From: Planctomycetota bacterium
Lineage (GTDB): Bacteria; Planctomycetota; Phycisphaerae; UBA1845
Reading direction: 5' to 3'
Assembly: GCA_016208685.1 (NCBI GenBank)
Contig: JACQXM010000014.1
Coordinates: 1 to 64,000, forward strand
DNA: 64,000 nt
The notes beneath the pieces were generated by a model. That model searched no databases. It saw nothing but the letters and a program-made list of their open reading frames with translations, and had not been told where the DNA came from. This document shows, piece after piece, positions 26,854 through 35,482 of this stretch. The first letter of the stretch is position 1. Each line of letters begins with the position of its first letter. The position numbers were made by a program, and so were the translations under genes.

Positions 26854-28458
26854 ATGACGCGCAATCCCCTGGGCACCATCCTCGTAGTCGAGGACGAGGC
26901 GGAACTCCGCTTCATCCTGCTGGCACACCTGCGCGCTGCCGGGTTCGATGTACTGGAAGCCACCGATGGCGCCACGGCGGTCCGCCTGACGCAGGAGCGC
27001 GTACCGGACCTGATCCTCATGGACGTCGGCCTGCCGATGCTGGACGGTGTGGCCGCAACCAAAGCGCTGAAGGCCGACCCCGCAACGACACACATCCCCA
27101 TCATCATGCTCACGGGAAGGGCGCGAACCGAGGACGTGGTGCGGGGGCTGGAAGCCGGGGCCCAGGAGTATCTCGTCAAGCCCTTCGCGGTGGCGGAACT
27201 GCTGGCGCGAGTGCGTACCGTGCACCAGCTCGCCGCGGCGCACAAGGACCTCGACCGGCTCAACACCAAGCTGGAGGCCGAGGTGGATATCAAGACCCGC
27301 CGCCTCCAGTTGCTCTATGAGTTCATGCGTGACCTGAACCAGGCGCATACCCACCAGCGCATTTATGACCTGATCATGCAGTGCGTCGAACGCATGACGG
27401 GTGCCAGGCGTCTGTCGCTTCTGCTGCTCGACCCGAGCGGCGAACATCTGGCCTGCGTCCGTGCCGTGGGCATCGACCCTAAGGTAGCGGAGCAGATTCG
27501 CGTGGGCACCGCGGCGGGGATCGCCGGACAGGTGTTTCAGACCGGCACCACGCTGGCGGCCCGCGCCCTGGGGGGCGCCGCGGCGCGGGGCGAGTACCGC
27601 AACCACAGCTTCGTGAGCACCCCGCTGTTCTCCGCCTCGCTGGCCACGCGCGACGGCATCATCGGCGTCCTGAACGTGACCGAGAAGGACGAAAACGCCG
27701 CGTTCTCGCAGGAGGAGATCGAGTGCATCCGCTCCATCGCCGACGCCGCGGCCATCGCCCTGGACAACATCACGCGCCGGACGCAGCTTCAGCAGTCGGT
27801 GCGCGTCCTGCTGCAAACCGTGGGTCAGCTCGCCGAGTATCGCGACGAGGAGACCACGCTGCACATCGCCCGCGTTTCGCGCATGGCCCGCATCCTCGCC
27901 AACCAGCTCCATCGCGAGGGGCCCTACGCCGCGCTGGTGACCGAGGAGTTCATCGACAACCTGGTCCAGGCCGCCCCCATGCACGACATCGGCAAGGTGG
28001 GCATCCCCGACGAAATCCTGACCAAACCCGGCAAGCTCACGGACGAAGAATACAACATCATGAAGACGCACACCGACATCGGACGCCGGGTGCTTTCGCA
28101 GGCCCTGGACCCGGCGCACCCCGTGCCGCTGCTTCAGATGTGCGTCGACATCGCTTACTGCCACCACGAGCGTTACGACGGCCGCGGCTACCCCCGCCGC
28201 ATCGCGGGCGAGGCCATTCCCCTCTCGGCGCGGATCATCGCCCTGGTCGACGCCTACGATGCCATCACCAGCCGCCGGCGCTATTCCAAGGCCCGCACCC
28301 ATGAGCAGGCCGTCGCCATTGTCCGCGAGGAAGCGGGTAAACACTTCGACCCCGTCCTCGTGCAGGCGTTCCTCGCCTGCCAGGACCAGTTCGACGACAT
28401 CCGCGCCCGCTACGACGAAACCCAGCAGGAGCCGGCTACGCCGGTGGGTAGGACTTGA
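26854..28458 (+). CDS. response regulator with GAF and HD-GYP domains (c-di-GMP phosphodiesterase)
   Basis: A 534-residue protein. Residues 1-125 are a receiver domain with phosphoacceptor Asp in LILMDVGLPMLDG and the conserved Lys in YLVKPF. A coiled linker leads to a GAF domain (about 155-310). The HD-GYP domain (about 320-515) has MHDIGKVGIPDEIL and HHERYDGRGYPRRIAGEAIP, so both metal-binding and GYP elements are complete. It should hydrolyse cyclic di-GMP under control of an unseen histidine kinase. Its last 23 bases overlap the convergent isochorismatase gene. Confidence 0.93.
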   Translation: MTRNPLGTILVVEDEAELRFILLAHLRAAGFDVLEATDGATAVRLTQERVPDLILMDVGLPMLDGVAATKALKADPATTHIPIIMLTGRARTEDVVRGLEAGAQEYLVKPFAVAELLARVRTVHQLAAAHKDLDRLNTKLEAEVDIKTRRLQLLYEFMRDLNQAHTHQRIYDLIMQCVERMTGARRLSLLLLDPSGEHLACVRAVGIDPKVAEQIRVGTAAGIAGQVFQTGTTLAARALGGAAARGEYRNHSFVSTPLFSASLATRDGIIGVLNVTEKDENAAFSQEEIECIRSIADAAAIALDNITRRTQLQQSVRVLLQTVGQLAEYRDEETTLHIARVSRMARILANQLHREGPYAALVTEEFIDNLVQAAPMHDIGKVGIPDEILTKPGKLTDEEYNIMKTHTDIGRRVLSQALDPAHPVPLLQMCVDIAYCHHERYDGRGYPRRIAGEAIPLSARIIALVDAYDAITSRRRYSKARTHEQAVAIVREEAGKHFDPVLVQAFLACQDQFDDIRARYDETQQEPATPVGRT

Positions 28459-29029
28459 TGACCTCGATCAGACGTTTGAAGTGCGGCGTATCGCACTGCC
28501 GGCACAGCTCGAACAGCATGCTCTCCACCGTGCCCACGTACACTCCCTCCTGGCGCAAGCGCGCCAGGGCCTGTTCATAATCGCACTGACCGCGAGAACC
28601 CACGGCGTCGGCGCACACGAAAACGTCGTAGTCGGTCGTCCACAGGTCAAGCGCCGTTTGCAGTACGCAGACGTGGGCTTCGATTCCGACCACGATGATC
28701 TGCGGCCGATCCAGCTCGCGCAAGGCCTGGCGCACCGGCACGTGCCCGTAGGCGCTGAAGGTCGGCTTCTCCAGCACCGCGGCACCCGCGGCGTGAAGCC
28801 GCTGCGCCAGCGGCGCGTGCGTGGGACCCAGGCCGTGCGGATACTGCTCCGTGGCCAGCACCGGCAGATCAAAGACCCGCACCCCCTCCAGCAGTTTGCA
28901 GCAGGCCGTGACGATGCGGTCGTGCCCGCGGATGAGCGGCAGGAGCTTCTCCTGCACGTCGATCAGCAGCACCATGGCGCGGTCGACGTCCAAGGCGCTG
29001 GCGCGGAAGCCGATTTCCAGATCGGTCAT
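28436..29029 (-). CDS. isochorismatase-family cysteine hydrolase
   Basis: A 197-residue protein started at the ATG 29029, where MTDLEIGFRASALDVDRA begins. The catalytic triad is intact: Asp24 in LLIDVQEKLL, Lys88 in VLEKPTFSAYG and Cys121 in VVGIEAHVCVLQTAL. The family includes nicotinamidases and isochorismatases, and these residues alone do not decide the substrate; YcaC-like hydrolases are another option. It is convergent with the HD-GYP gene, sharing 23 bp at the 3' ends. Confidence 0.9.
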   Translation of the reverse strand: MTDLEIGFRASALDVDRAMVLLIDVQEKLLPLIRGHDRIVTACCKLLEGVRVFDLPVLATEQYPHGLGPTHAPLAQRLHAAGAAVLEKPTFSAYGHVPVRQALRELDRPQIIVVGIEAHVCVLQTALDLWTTDYDVFVCADAVGSRGQCDYEQALARLRQEGVYVGTVESMLFELCRQCDTPHFKRLIEVIKSYPPA

Positions 29030-29118
29030 GAAACGACATTCCCTGCCGGCGGCGTCCCCTCCGAGCATCGGGGCGCGGGCCTTGCCGGCCTCGCGGAGCA
29101 GCCCGCAGCGCGACGCAA

Positions 29119-29138
29119 CGCGGGGGTTGAACCCCGCG
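29119..29138. repeat. short palindrome CGCGGGG/CCCCGCG
   Basis: A near-perfect hairpin in the spacer between the isochorismatase-type gene and the M16 protease. It resembles the CGCGGGCT/AGCCCGCG element at 23261-23278 and is probably the same dispersed family. Confidence 0.45.
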
Positions 29139-29186
29139 GCGAACCCAGCCGCCGCGGCCACCCCCGTGACCCAGCGTGACGACGAA

Positions 29187-31952
29187 TTAACCGCCGGCGT
29201 TTTCCTTCGGCGCCAGGTCGCCGGCCTTGACCTTCACCAGTCGGTCCATCACCACGTGCTTCTTGATGGCCTTGGCCGCCTGTTCCGGTGTCAGGGCGTC
29301 GATGGCGGCGTAGAGTTTGGCGTGGTACTCCAGGGTTCGGCCCAGGTGCAGGGCATCGTTGATCATGCCCGCCACCATGCCATCGTTGGCCAGGCGATTC
29401 TGGATCTGCAAGGCGAAGCTCTTCTTGGCGTCGGCCAGCTCTTCAGCCGGGATTCCCTCGCCGGCGAGTCGGGTGAATTCGTCGATCATCGACGCCTGCG
29501 CCTTGGCGGCGTTCTGCGGAGCACAGATGGCCATCGCCCCCCACACGGCGGTGCGATCCTCGCTGTCGGCCATCATCATGGAGAAGGCGCCGTACGAGAG
29601 CCCCTCCTTCTGCCGCAGGCGTTCCAGAAGCCGCGACTTGGCGCTCGCCCCGAAAACGTAGTTGGCCAGGTGCAGCGCCGCATAGTCCGGATCGTCGTCG
29701 CGCACTTCCATGTTAAGCCCGGCGCCCACCATGGCCATCTGCTTGTCGGGAGTGTTGATGTCGTCGTCGGAGGCTTTTACGTCGCCGCGGAAGCGCATTT
29801 CCACGCGTTTGAAGGGCTTGGGCGACTTCCAGGTTCCGATGGCCTCGGTGACCGCACTCTTGAGCGGCTCAGCATCAAAATCGCCGACCACGGTCATCTC
29901 GGCGAAGCTGGCGCCGACGAAGTCCTGGTAGAGCTTCTTGACGTCGTCGACCTGCACGGCCTTGATACGCTCGATGGACTCGGCGACCGTGGGCACGTAG
30001 CGCACATCGTCCGTAGGCCAGGGATTCAGGCGGCGGAACATGCTGACGAACGCCAGCGCCTGGGGCTCGGAAAGCTGCTCCTCCAGCTCCGCCAGGTGCT
30101 CCTTGCGCACGATGTCGAACTGATCCGCGGGGAAGGTGGGGTTGCGGAGCATCTCACCCAGAAGCTCGGTCACCGCGGTGACGTGCTCGCGATCCGTTTT
30201 GAACCGCAGGTTCAACGTGCCGTCGACCACGCGCATCTGCCCGCCGGCGGAGATGTCGACCGTGGCCTTCAATTCATCAAGTTTGTCCTGAAGCTGCTGG
30301 AAGGTGTAGTTCTTGCTGCCGCGGGTGAGCATCTTGCCGAGCATGAAGATGGCGGCCTGCCGGCCCTTCAGGTCGGCCTCGCTGGCAAAGTGCAGCGTAA
30401 CCCGCCCGTTGACGGAGTTGCCCCGCGTGCGCTTGGGGAGCATGGCTAGCTTCATCCCGCCGGGAAGCTGAGTGCGAGTGACGCGCTTCTCGATGGCCTC
30501 GGGCGTGGCCTCGATCTCCTCGCCCTGCGCCAGCGCCTCGCGCCCCTTGTAGTCCTTGAGCATGGCGACCACGTCCGGCGGCTGCGGCACGGACGTGCGG
30601 TCGAACTCCTTGGTGGGGTAGAACACGCCCGAAGTGCGGTTGCTCTCCTTGAAGTACAAGGCGGCCACGCGGCGGGTGTCGTCCACGCTGACCTTTTCCA
30701 GGCGGTCACGGTGCAGGAACAGAAGCCGCCAATCGCCGGCCGCCGCCCACTCACTGAGCTCCACGCCGATCCGTCCGGATTCCTTCATGGCCAGTTCCAG
30801 ATTCTTGAGCAGCCGGGCCTTGGCGCGTTTGACCTCCTCCTCGGTGATGGCGTTCTTGGGCAAACCCTCGATGACCTCGGTCATTTTCGCCAACACGGGA
30901 TCGACGGCATCGTTGGCCCGGACCTGTGCCACGTTGACGGCAACGCCCGGCTCCCGCCAGCCGTATGCGGTGCCCCGCAGCTTGGCGGCCATGCCCGATT
31001 CCACCAGGGCCTTGTACAGCCGGCCCGCCGGTTCCTCGGTGAGGATGTTCTGGATGACGTCGAGCACTGCGTAGTCCGGGTGGGAAGCGGCGCAGATGTG
31101 GTACGCGGTCCCCACGGCCGCCAGATCGCCGTTGCGTCTCAGAACCACGTGCCGCGGTCCGTCCTGGTCAGGCTCGACGGTGTAGGTGTCATCGAGCTTG
31201 CGCGTGGGACGCGGAATGGCGCCGAAGTGCTTCTGCACCAGGTCCAACGCCTTTTGCGGCTCGAAGTTCCCGGCGATCACCAGCATGGCGTTGTCCGGCT
31301 GGTAGTAGGTTTTGTAGAACGCCTGGAGGTTCTTGATCGGAACCCGCTCGATGTCGCTGCGTGAGCCGATGGTGGATTTGCCGTAGTTGTGCCACAAGTA
31401 GGCAGTGGAGAGCATGCGCTCTTCCAGGATGGAGACGGGGTCGTTCTCGCCCATCTCGAACTCGTTGCGCACCACGGTCATCTCCGTGTCCAGGTCCTCC
31501 TGGCGGATGTAGCTGTTAACCATGCGGTCGGCTTCCATTTGCAGGGCCCACGCAAGGTTGCCCTCCTCGGTGGTAGGAAGCGTTTCGAAGTAGTTGGTCC
31601 GATCGGTCCAAGTGCTGCCGTTGAACCGCGCCCCGTGATCCTCCAGCGCCTTCCAGATGCTGGGGTGGCTGGGCGTCCCTTTGAACACCAGGTGCTCCAG
31701 CAGATGCGCCATGCCCGTTTCGCCACGGCCTTCGTGGCGCGACCCCACGAAGTAGGTAACGTTCACGGTCACCGTCGGCTTGGAGTTGTCGGGAAAGAGC
31801 AGCACCTGAAGGCCGTTGTCCAAGCGGTACTCGGTGATCCCCTCCACGGTGGTGAGGGGCTTGACGTCCGCCGACGCCGGCATCGACGCCGGCCCGAGCA
31901 ACGCCGTGACAAGAATCCAGGCATGCCGATGGAACAGGGTCCGCGGGTTCAT
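29187..31952 (-). CDS. M16-family zinc metallopeptidase, two-domain
   Basis: A 921-residue secreted or periplasmic protease with signal peptide (WILVTALLGPASMPASA). The inverted zinc motif HLLEH is at residues 83-87 and the distal Glu in VVRNEFEMGENDP at about 164-166. A second M16 module (about 500-900) lacks the zinc motif, as is usual for the inactive half. The pair should form the clam-shell chamber that degrades short peptides. AGNFEPQKALDLVQKHFG and VVGDFDAEPL mark the ends of the substrate-binding halves. The promoter lies 45-70 bp upstream. Confidence 0.93.
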   Translation of the reverse strand: MNPRTLFHRHAWILVTALLGPASMPASADVKPLTTVEGITEYRLDNGLQVLLFPDNSKPTVTVNVTYFVGSRHEGRGETGMAHLLEHLVFKGTPSHPSIWKALEDHGARFNGSTWTDRTNYFETLPTTEEGNLAWALQMEADRMVNSYIRQEDLDTEMTVVRNEFEMGENDPVSILEERMLSTAYLWHNYGKSTIGSRSDIERVPIKNLQAFYKTYYQPDNAMLVIAGNFEPQKALDLVQKHFGAIPRPTRKLDDTYTVEPDQDGPRHVVLRRNGDLAAVGTAYHICAASHPDYAVLDVIQNILTEEPAGRLYKALVESGMAAKLRGTAYGWREPGVAVNVAQVRANDAVDPVLAKMTEVIEGLPKNAITEEEVKRAKARLLKNLELAMKESGRIGVELSEWAAAGDWRLLFLHRDRLEKVSVDDTRRVAALYFKESNRTSGVFYPTKEFDRTSVPQPPDVVAMLKDYKGREALAQGEEIEATPEAIEKRVTRTQLPGGMKLAMLPKRTRGNSVNGRVTLHFASEADLKGRQAAIFMLGKMLTRGSKNYTFQQLQDKLDELKATVDISAGGQMRVVDGTLNLRFKTDREHVTAVTELLGEMLRNPTFPADQFDIVRKEHLAELEEQLSEPQALAFVSMFRRLNPWPTDDVRYVPTVAESIERIKAVQVDDVKKLYQDFVGASFAEMTVVGDFDAEPLKSAVTEAIGTWKSPKPFKRVEMRFRGDVKASDDDINTPDKQMAMVGAGLNMEVRDDDPDYAALHLANYVFGASAKSRLLERLRQKEGLSYGAFSMMMADSEDRTAVWGAMAICAPQNAAKAQASMIDEFTRLAGEGIPAEELADAKKSFALQIQNRLANDGMVAGMINDALHLGRTLEYHAKLYAAIDALTPEQAAKAIKKHVVMDRLVKVKAGDLAPKENAGG

Positions 31953-31995
31953 GGTTGGTCCTCTCGAACGGGTGACAAGTCTCGTAAAGCGGACT

Positions 31996-32024
31996 TATAT
32001 AGGCTTTTCTCGCCGTAACGTCAA
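31996..32024 (-). promoter_or_regulatory. probable promoter of the M16 protease gene
   Basis: On the minus strand TTGACG (32024-32019), a 17-nt spacer and TATATA (32001-31996) precede the start codon by about 45 bp. Five and four of six consensus bases match. Confidence 0.6.
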
Positions 32025-32318
32025 CGCGCGGCTGTCGAAAAGCGTCGGGCGGGCACATCCCACGGGTGGGGGCTCGCTTCACCGAACCATGGCGTGATCC
32101 GTTCCTTCCCGACGCGCGGGCAGGCACCCCAACGGACTTCGATTTGGCGGCTGGGGGACGAGCGCAGTGAGGCCCCCGAGTCCCTCGCACCATTGACGGC
32201 GGCATAGACCTGTCGCCAGGGGGCTCGTCAGGAAGGTCGTTGGCGGTCCCCGAGGATGAGTGGCGGGGCGATTCCCACGATGATCGTTCCGCGCGCCTCG
32301 GGTACCGCTTGGGGACGG
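32025..32318. other. spacer upstream of the M16 gene with one palindromic repeat
   Basis: No gene. At 32153-32177 GGGGG and CCCCC arms flank ACGAGCGCAGTGAGG, a hairpin similar in design to the other dispersed repeats here but with a different sequence. Confidence 0.5.
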
Positions 32319-33851
32319 TTAGCGCGTGTTCCGGAACCAGACCAAGGCGTCGTTCGTCAAGCCGCTCAAACCGCTACGGTCCAGCGTCACCACGACGTCG
32401 TTGAGACCGTCGCCGTCGAGGTCCACCACCACCAGCGAGTTCATGGAAGTGGAATTGCCGACTTCCTCGGGCGCGACGTTGGGATCGGTCGTTGCCGGGT
32501 CGTTGTCGCCCGTATCGGCGGGTTGATCGTCGATGATGAGGTTCTCCGTCCACTGGTCGTAGAGGGTTGGGGCCGACTGCGAGTCAAACCAGGACAGGCC
32601 GCCTTGAGCGGTGGCGATCGCCTCCACCTGGCCGTCGCCGGTGAGGTCCCCGAGCGCCGTCGCTTCCGGCGTCCGTTCGACGTACTCCGCAAGGGTGTAG
32701 ACCTGCCAGGGAACGGCGCGGACCGGCGCCGTGGTGGCGCCTTCCGGTCCCTTGAGCCATTGCAGTACCCGACCATTGGTTGATCGCACCAAGACATCCA
32801 GCCTGCCGTCCCGGTCCATGTCGGCAAGCTTCACGGTGTCCGCGCCGGTGGCGATCTGCGCCACGGTGCCGGTCTGCCATTGCCCGTCGCTGATGTGGAA
32901 ATCGTCCGGCACATCCACGGCCGGGTTGCGGTACCAGCGCACGTTCATAGTCTGTGCCTCGGGATAGGCCGCGACCACGTCCAGGTCACCATCGCGATCG
33001 ATGTCACCCAGAGCAACGCCCTTGAGGGCCGTGCCCTTGGGGAAGGAATCAGGAATAGCCAGCGCCGCCCAGGTGCCGTCGCGCGCCGGACCGGGTCCGC
33101 CGTTGGTGAACACCACTGCCGCGAAGGTGCCCTCGGTGCCGCAATCGGAGTTCAGCGCCGCCACGATGTCCATGTCGGAATCACCGTCCATGTCCCCGAC
33201 GGCCATGCCGGTGTAGCCGCCGACATCCGGCGCCGTCGCCGAATCGCCGGTGCCTTGCAAAAACGCGGCGCCGATGTCCACCTCTTCCCATGCCAGGGCC
33301 TGATTCGTGGCGTCGTGATCCGCGGGACCGAAGTAAACCAGGATCAGCCCGCTCAGGCCGTCCGGCGCGACGGCGGAGTCCAGGCAGCCCGGCCCCTCCA
33401 GAAGCGTCTCCTTCACGAGCACCGCAACATCCAGCGCATCGTCCTGGTCGAAGTCCGTTATCGCCAGGCCCGCAACCGCTACGACCGGAATGTTCCCCGC
33501 CAGCGTAACGGTCTCGAAGCTGACGGCACCGGCGGCATTGCGTCGCTGGAGGTGCACCTGCACCGGCTGTGATTGATTCCAGGCGGACACCAGGTCCATG
33601 AGGCCGTCGGCGTTGACGTCTTCAGCAACCACGAACTGCGGGCCGGCGGAATCCTCGCTGCGCGGATCGACCTGTATGGCCTGGAAGAAGCTCAGCGTTC
33701 GGCCGGAGGTCAGAAAGTCCGTAATGGCTCCGGCGCCCCCTCCACCCGCCGGCGCGACGCCGTAGTCGCCGCGACAGCCCGAAATGACCGCGCCTGCGAT
33801 GGCACCGATCGCCGCCACACCCGATACCGCCAAGCAAAGTCGACGCTTCAT
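32319..33851 (-). CDS. FG-GAP/VCBS repeat lipoprotein
   Basis: A 510-residue protein with a lipoprotein signal ending VISGC, so it is probably anchored by Cys23-25 in the envelope. Seven calcium-binding DxDxDGxxD-type motifs punctuate the chain (DVNADGLMDL, DFDQDDALDV, DMDGDSDMDI, DIDRDGDLDV, DMDRDGRLDV, DLTGDGQVEA, DLDGDGLNDV). They predict an integrin-like seven-bladed propeller. A Gly/Ala linker follows the lipobox. No enzymatic motif is visible. Probably a surface binding protein; monocistronic. Confidence 0.87.
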   Translation of the reverse strand: MKRRLCLAVSGVAAIGAIAGAVISGCRGDYGVAPAGGGGAGAITDFLTSGRTLSFFQAIQVDPRSEDSAGPQFVVAEDVNADGLMDLVSAWNQSQPVQVHLQRRNAAGAVSFETVTLAGNIPVVAVAGLAITDFDQDDALDVAVLVKETLLEGPGCLDSAVAPDGLSGLILVYFGPADHDATNQALAWEEVDIGAAFLQGTGDSATAPDVGGYTGMAVGDMDGDSDMDIVAALNSDCGTEGTFAAVVFTNGGPGPARDGTWAALAIPDSFPKGTALKGVALGDIDRDGDLDVVAAYPEAQTMNVRWYRNPAVDVPDDFHISDGQWQTGTVAQIATGADTVKLADMDRDGRLDVLVRSTNGRVLQWLKGPEGATTAPVRAVPWQVYTLAEYVERTPEATALGDLTGDGQVEAIATAQGGLSWFDSQSAPTLYDQWTENLIIDDQPADTGDNDPATTDPNVAPEEVGNSTSMNSLVVVDLDGDGLNDVVVTLDRSGLSGLTNDALVWFRNTR

Positions 33852-34304
33852 GGGACTTCGTCCTCGAACGTTCGTTGTCGATCAATCCGCGCGGATGGAT
33901 ACCGCCCTTGGTTATCGGCACGGGATGAAGCGGCCTTTGGCTTCTGGGACCGGCCCGCTTGGCATTGTTCGCCCGACGCTCGGGCGGGCCTTCCACGCGG
34001 GGTTATCAGCCCGTGGAGACGTAGGTCTGTGTCGATGGCATGCAGCTCGCGCGCCCTCGTCCGAAAGAGGGGCCTTGCGTCATCCCACTCCAGCCGCGCG
34101 CCAACCTGCGGCGCGAGCGTCCGACGTTGTGCCGGCAAAGGCTCGCGCGGGCCATCATGATGTCCGATAACGCCCCAGTGTGTTGCCGGCGTGGCGCTCT
34201 CGCGACGCCGGGCGCGGGTGGCGCCGGATCGGGCGCATAGGGAAACTAGTCGTAGACAGGTTGGAGGTCAGACGCCGGGAGAGCCCGCGCCGGGCTGCCG
34301 CGGC
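33852..34304. other. intergenic, no convincing gene
   Basis: The spacer between the FG-GAP gene and the 3' end of the secretin-N-like gene. A small hairpin (GCCCGA/TCGGGC, about 33972-33986) and a CCACG/CGTGG pair follow each other closely and could be a terminator or repeat. Reading frames are poor. Confidence 0.5.
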
Positions 34305-35150
34305 CTAATGGTGCGTGAAGTAGCCGATAATCATCTCGTGCACCTCAATGGTGTTGTAGACCACGAGGGCGCGATTGTTGAAGAGCTCGATGCGGCCGGG
34401 GCCGCTCTGCGTGCCGGCATCGGCCCCTTCGCCGCCCCAGGTTTCCGGAGCCACGGTGCGCATGATGGTGCGGCGCAAAGCCTCAAGCCGCTCCTTGACT
34501 TCGTCTTCCTCTTCTTCCAGGTCTTGCTGCGAGCTGCCGCCTCCGCTGCCGCCGAACACGCTCTGGCTGCTTCCGCCGCCACCGCCGCTGCCGCTGTTAC
34601 GTCCGGCCTGCTGCAAGTCGATCGTGGGGGCGCTGCGACCGAAGTCAGGCACCTGGAAGACTACGTCTGTGACGACATAGACCCGCTCGTAAAGCTTGCG
34701 ATCGAAATCCGCCCTGGCAGAGATTTGCAGCTTGTCCTCCATGGCGTGGTAGGTGACGCGCCCTTCTTCGGCAAGCTGGTCCATCACCTCGTTCAGCACA
34801 TCGGCGACCGTGCTGTTCCTCAGTTGCAAAGTGACGGTCTTCTCCGCGTCCACACCCTCGCCGCTTAAGACCCGCCAGCGGGGAAGGACATTCACGCGGT
34901 CCTCCGCCTGATCGCGCAGCCACGTGATGACTTCGTCGAAGGTAATGTCCGTCCAATCTACCTTGTCCACGCGCTTGCGCAGCAGCTCGGCCGCGGTGTT
35001 TTCCGAAGCAACACGCGGACGCACGGCCCTGGAACTCGCCGACGGCTCGCGCTTGGCGTCCTCGCCCTTGCCTTCCGTCTGCGCCAAAGCCCAGCCGTAG
35101 CTAGCTGCCAACACCCCCACCGCCGTCAGGATCGTCTTTCGCGTTGCCAT
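34305..35150 (-). CDS. secreted protein with secretin-N-like domain
   Basis: A 281-residue protein from the ATG at 35150 with a signal peptide (ILTAVGVLAASYGWALAQ). After a charged linker, residues 55-150 read like the short N-domain of secretins and TonB receptors: VDWTDITFDEVITWLRDQA, VTLQLRNSTVADVLNEVMDQL and VTYHAMEDKLQIS. A Gly/Ser-rich segment (about 185-210) and an acidic helix follow; the C-terminus is LVVYNTIEVHEMIIGYF. The secretin pore domain is absent, so it is not a secretin itself. A perfect TATAAT box precedes it. Confidence 0.75.
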   Translation of the reverse strand: MATRKTILTAVGVLAASYGWALAQTEGKGEDAKREPSASSRAVRPRVASENTAAELLRKRVDKVDWTDITFDEVITWLRDQAEDRVNVLPRWRVLSGEGVDAEKTVTLQLRNSTVADVLNEVMDQLAEEGRVTYHAMEDKLQISARADFDRKLYERVYVVTDVVFQVPDFGRSAPTIDLQQAGRNSGSGGGGGSSQSVFGGSGGGSSQQDLEEEEDEVKERLEALRRTIMRTVAPETWGGEGADAGTQSGPGRIELFNNRALVVYNTIEVHEMIIGYFTHH

Positions 35151-35290
35151 CACTCGCACCTTCTCGAACAAGTCCGCCACTAACGCATTGTCGTCTGTCG
35201 CGGGGCGACAGTCCACGCCGCGACGACCCACCCCGTCCGGAATCGGCCGCACGGTAACCGTTGCCACGCGGAGCGCACACTTCCGATAAG

Positions 35291-35320
35291 ATTATACCGT
35301 CCCCGCGACCGGAAGTACAA
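35291..35320 (-). promoter_or_regulatory. probable promoter of the secretin-N-like gene
   Basis: Minus strand: TTGTAC (35320-35315), an 18-nt spacer and a consensus TATAAT (35296-35291). The leader would be about 135 nt. The rest of the 35151-35482 spacer shows nothing else. Confidence 0.55.
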
Positions 35321-35482
35321 GCGCCCCCCGCCGGCGAACTGGGGGACTTCGCGACCGTCACGGAAACCCGCGCCGGCCGGTACCGGGCGGGCCCGCGCGG
35401 GTTGACGCCGGCAGTAAGATCGGTGTCATAGGCCGCCGCGCCGTTGTGATTTCCCGCGCCCGGCGCCGCACGAGGAGGCACC

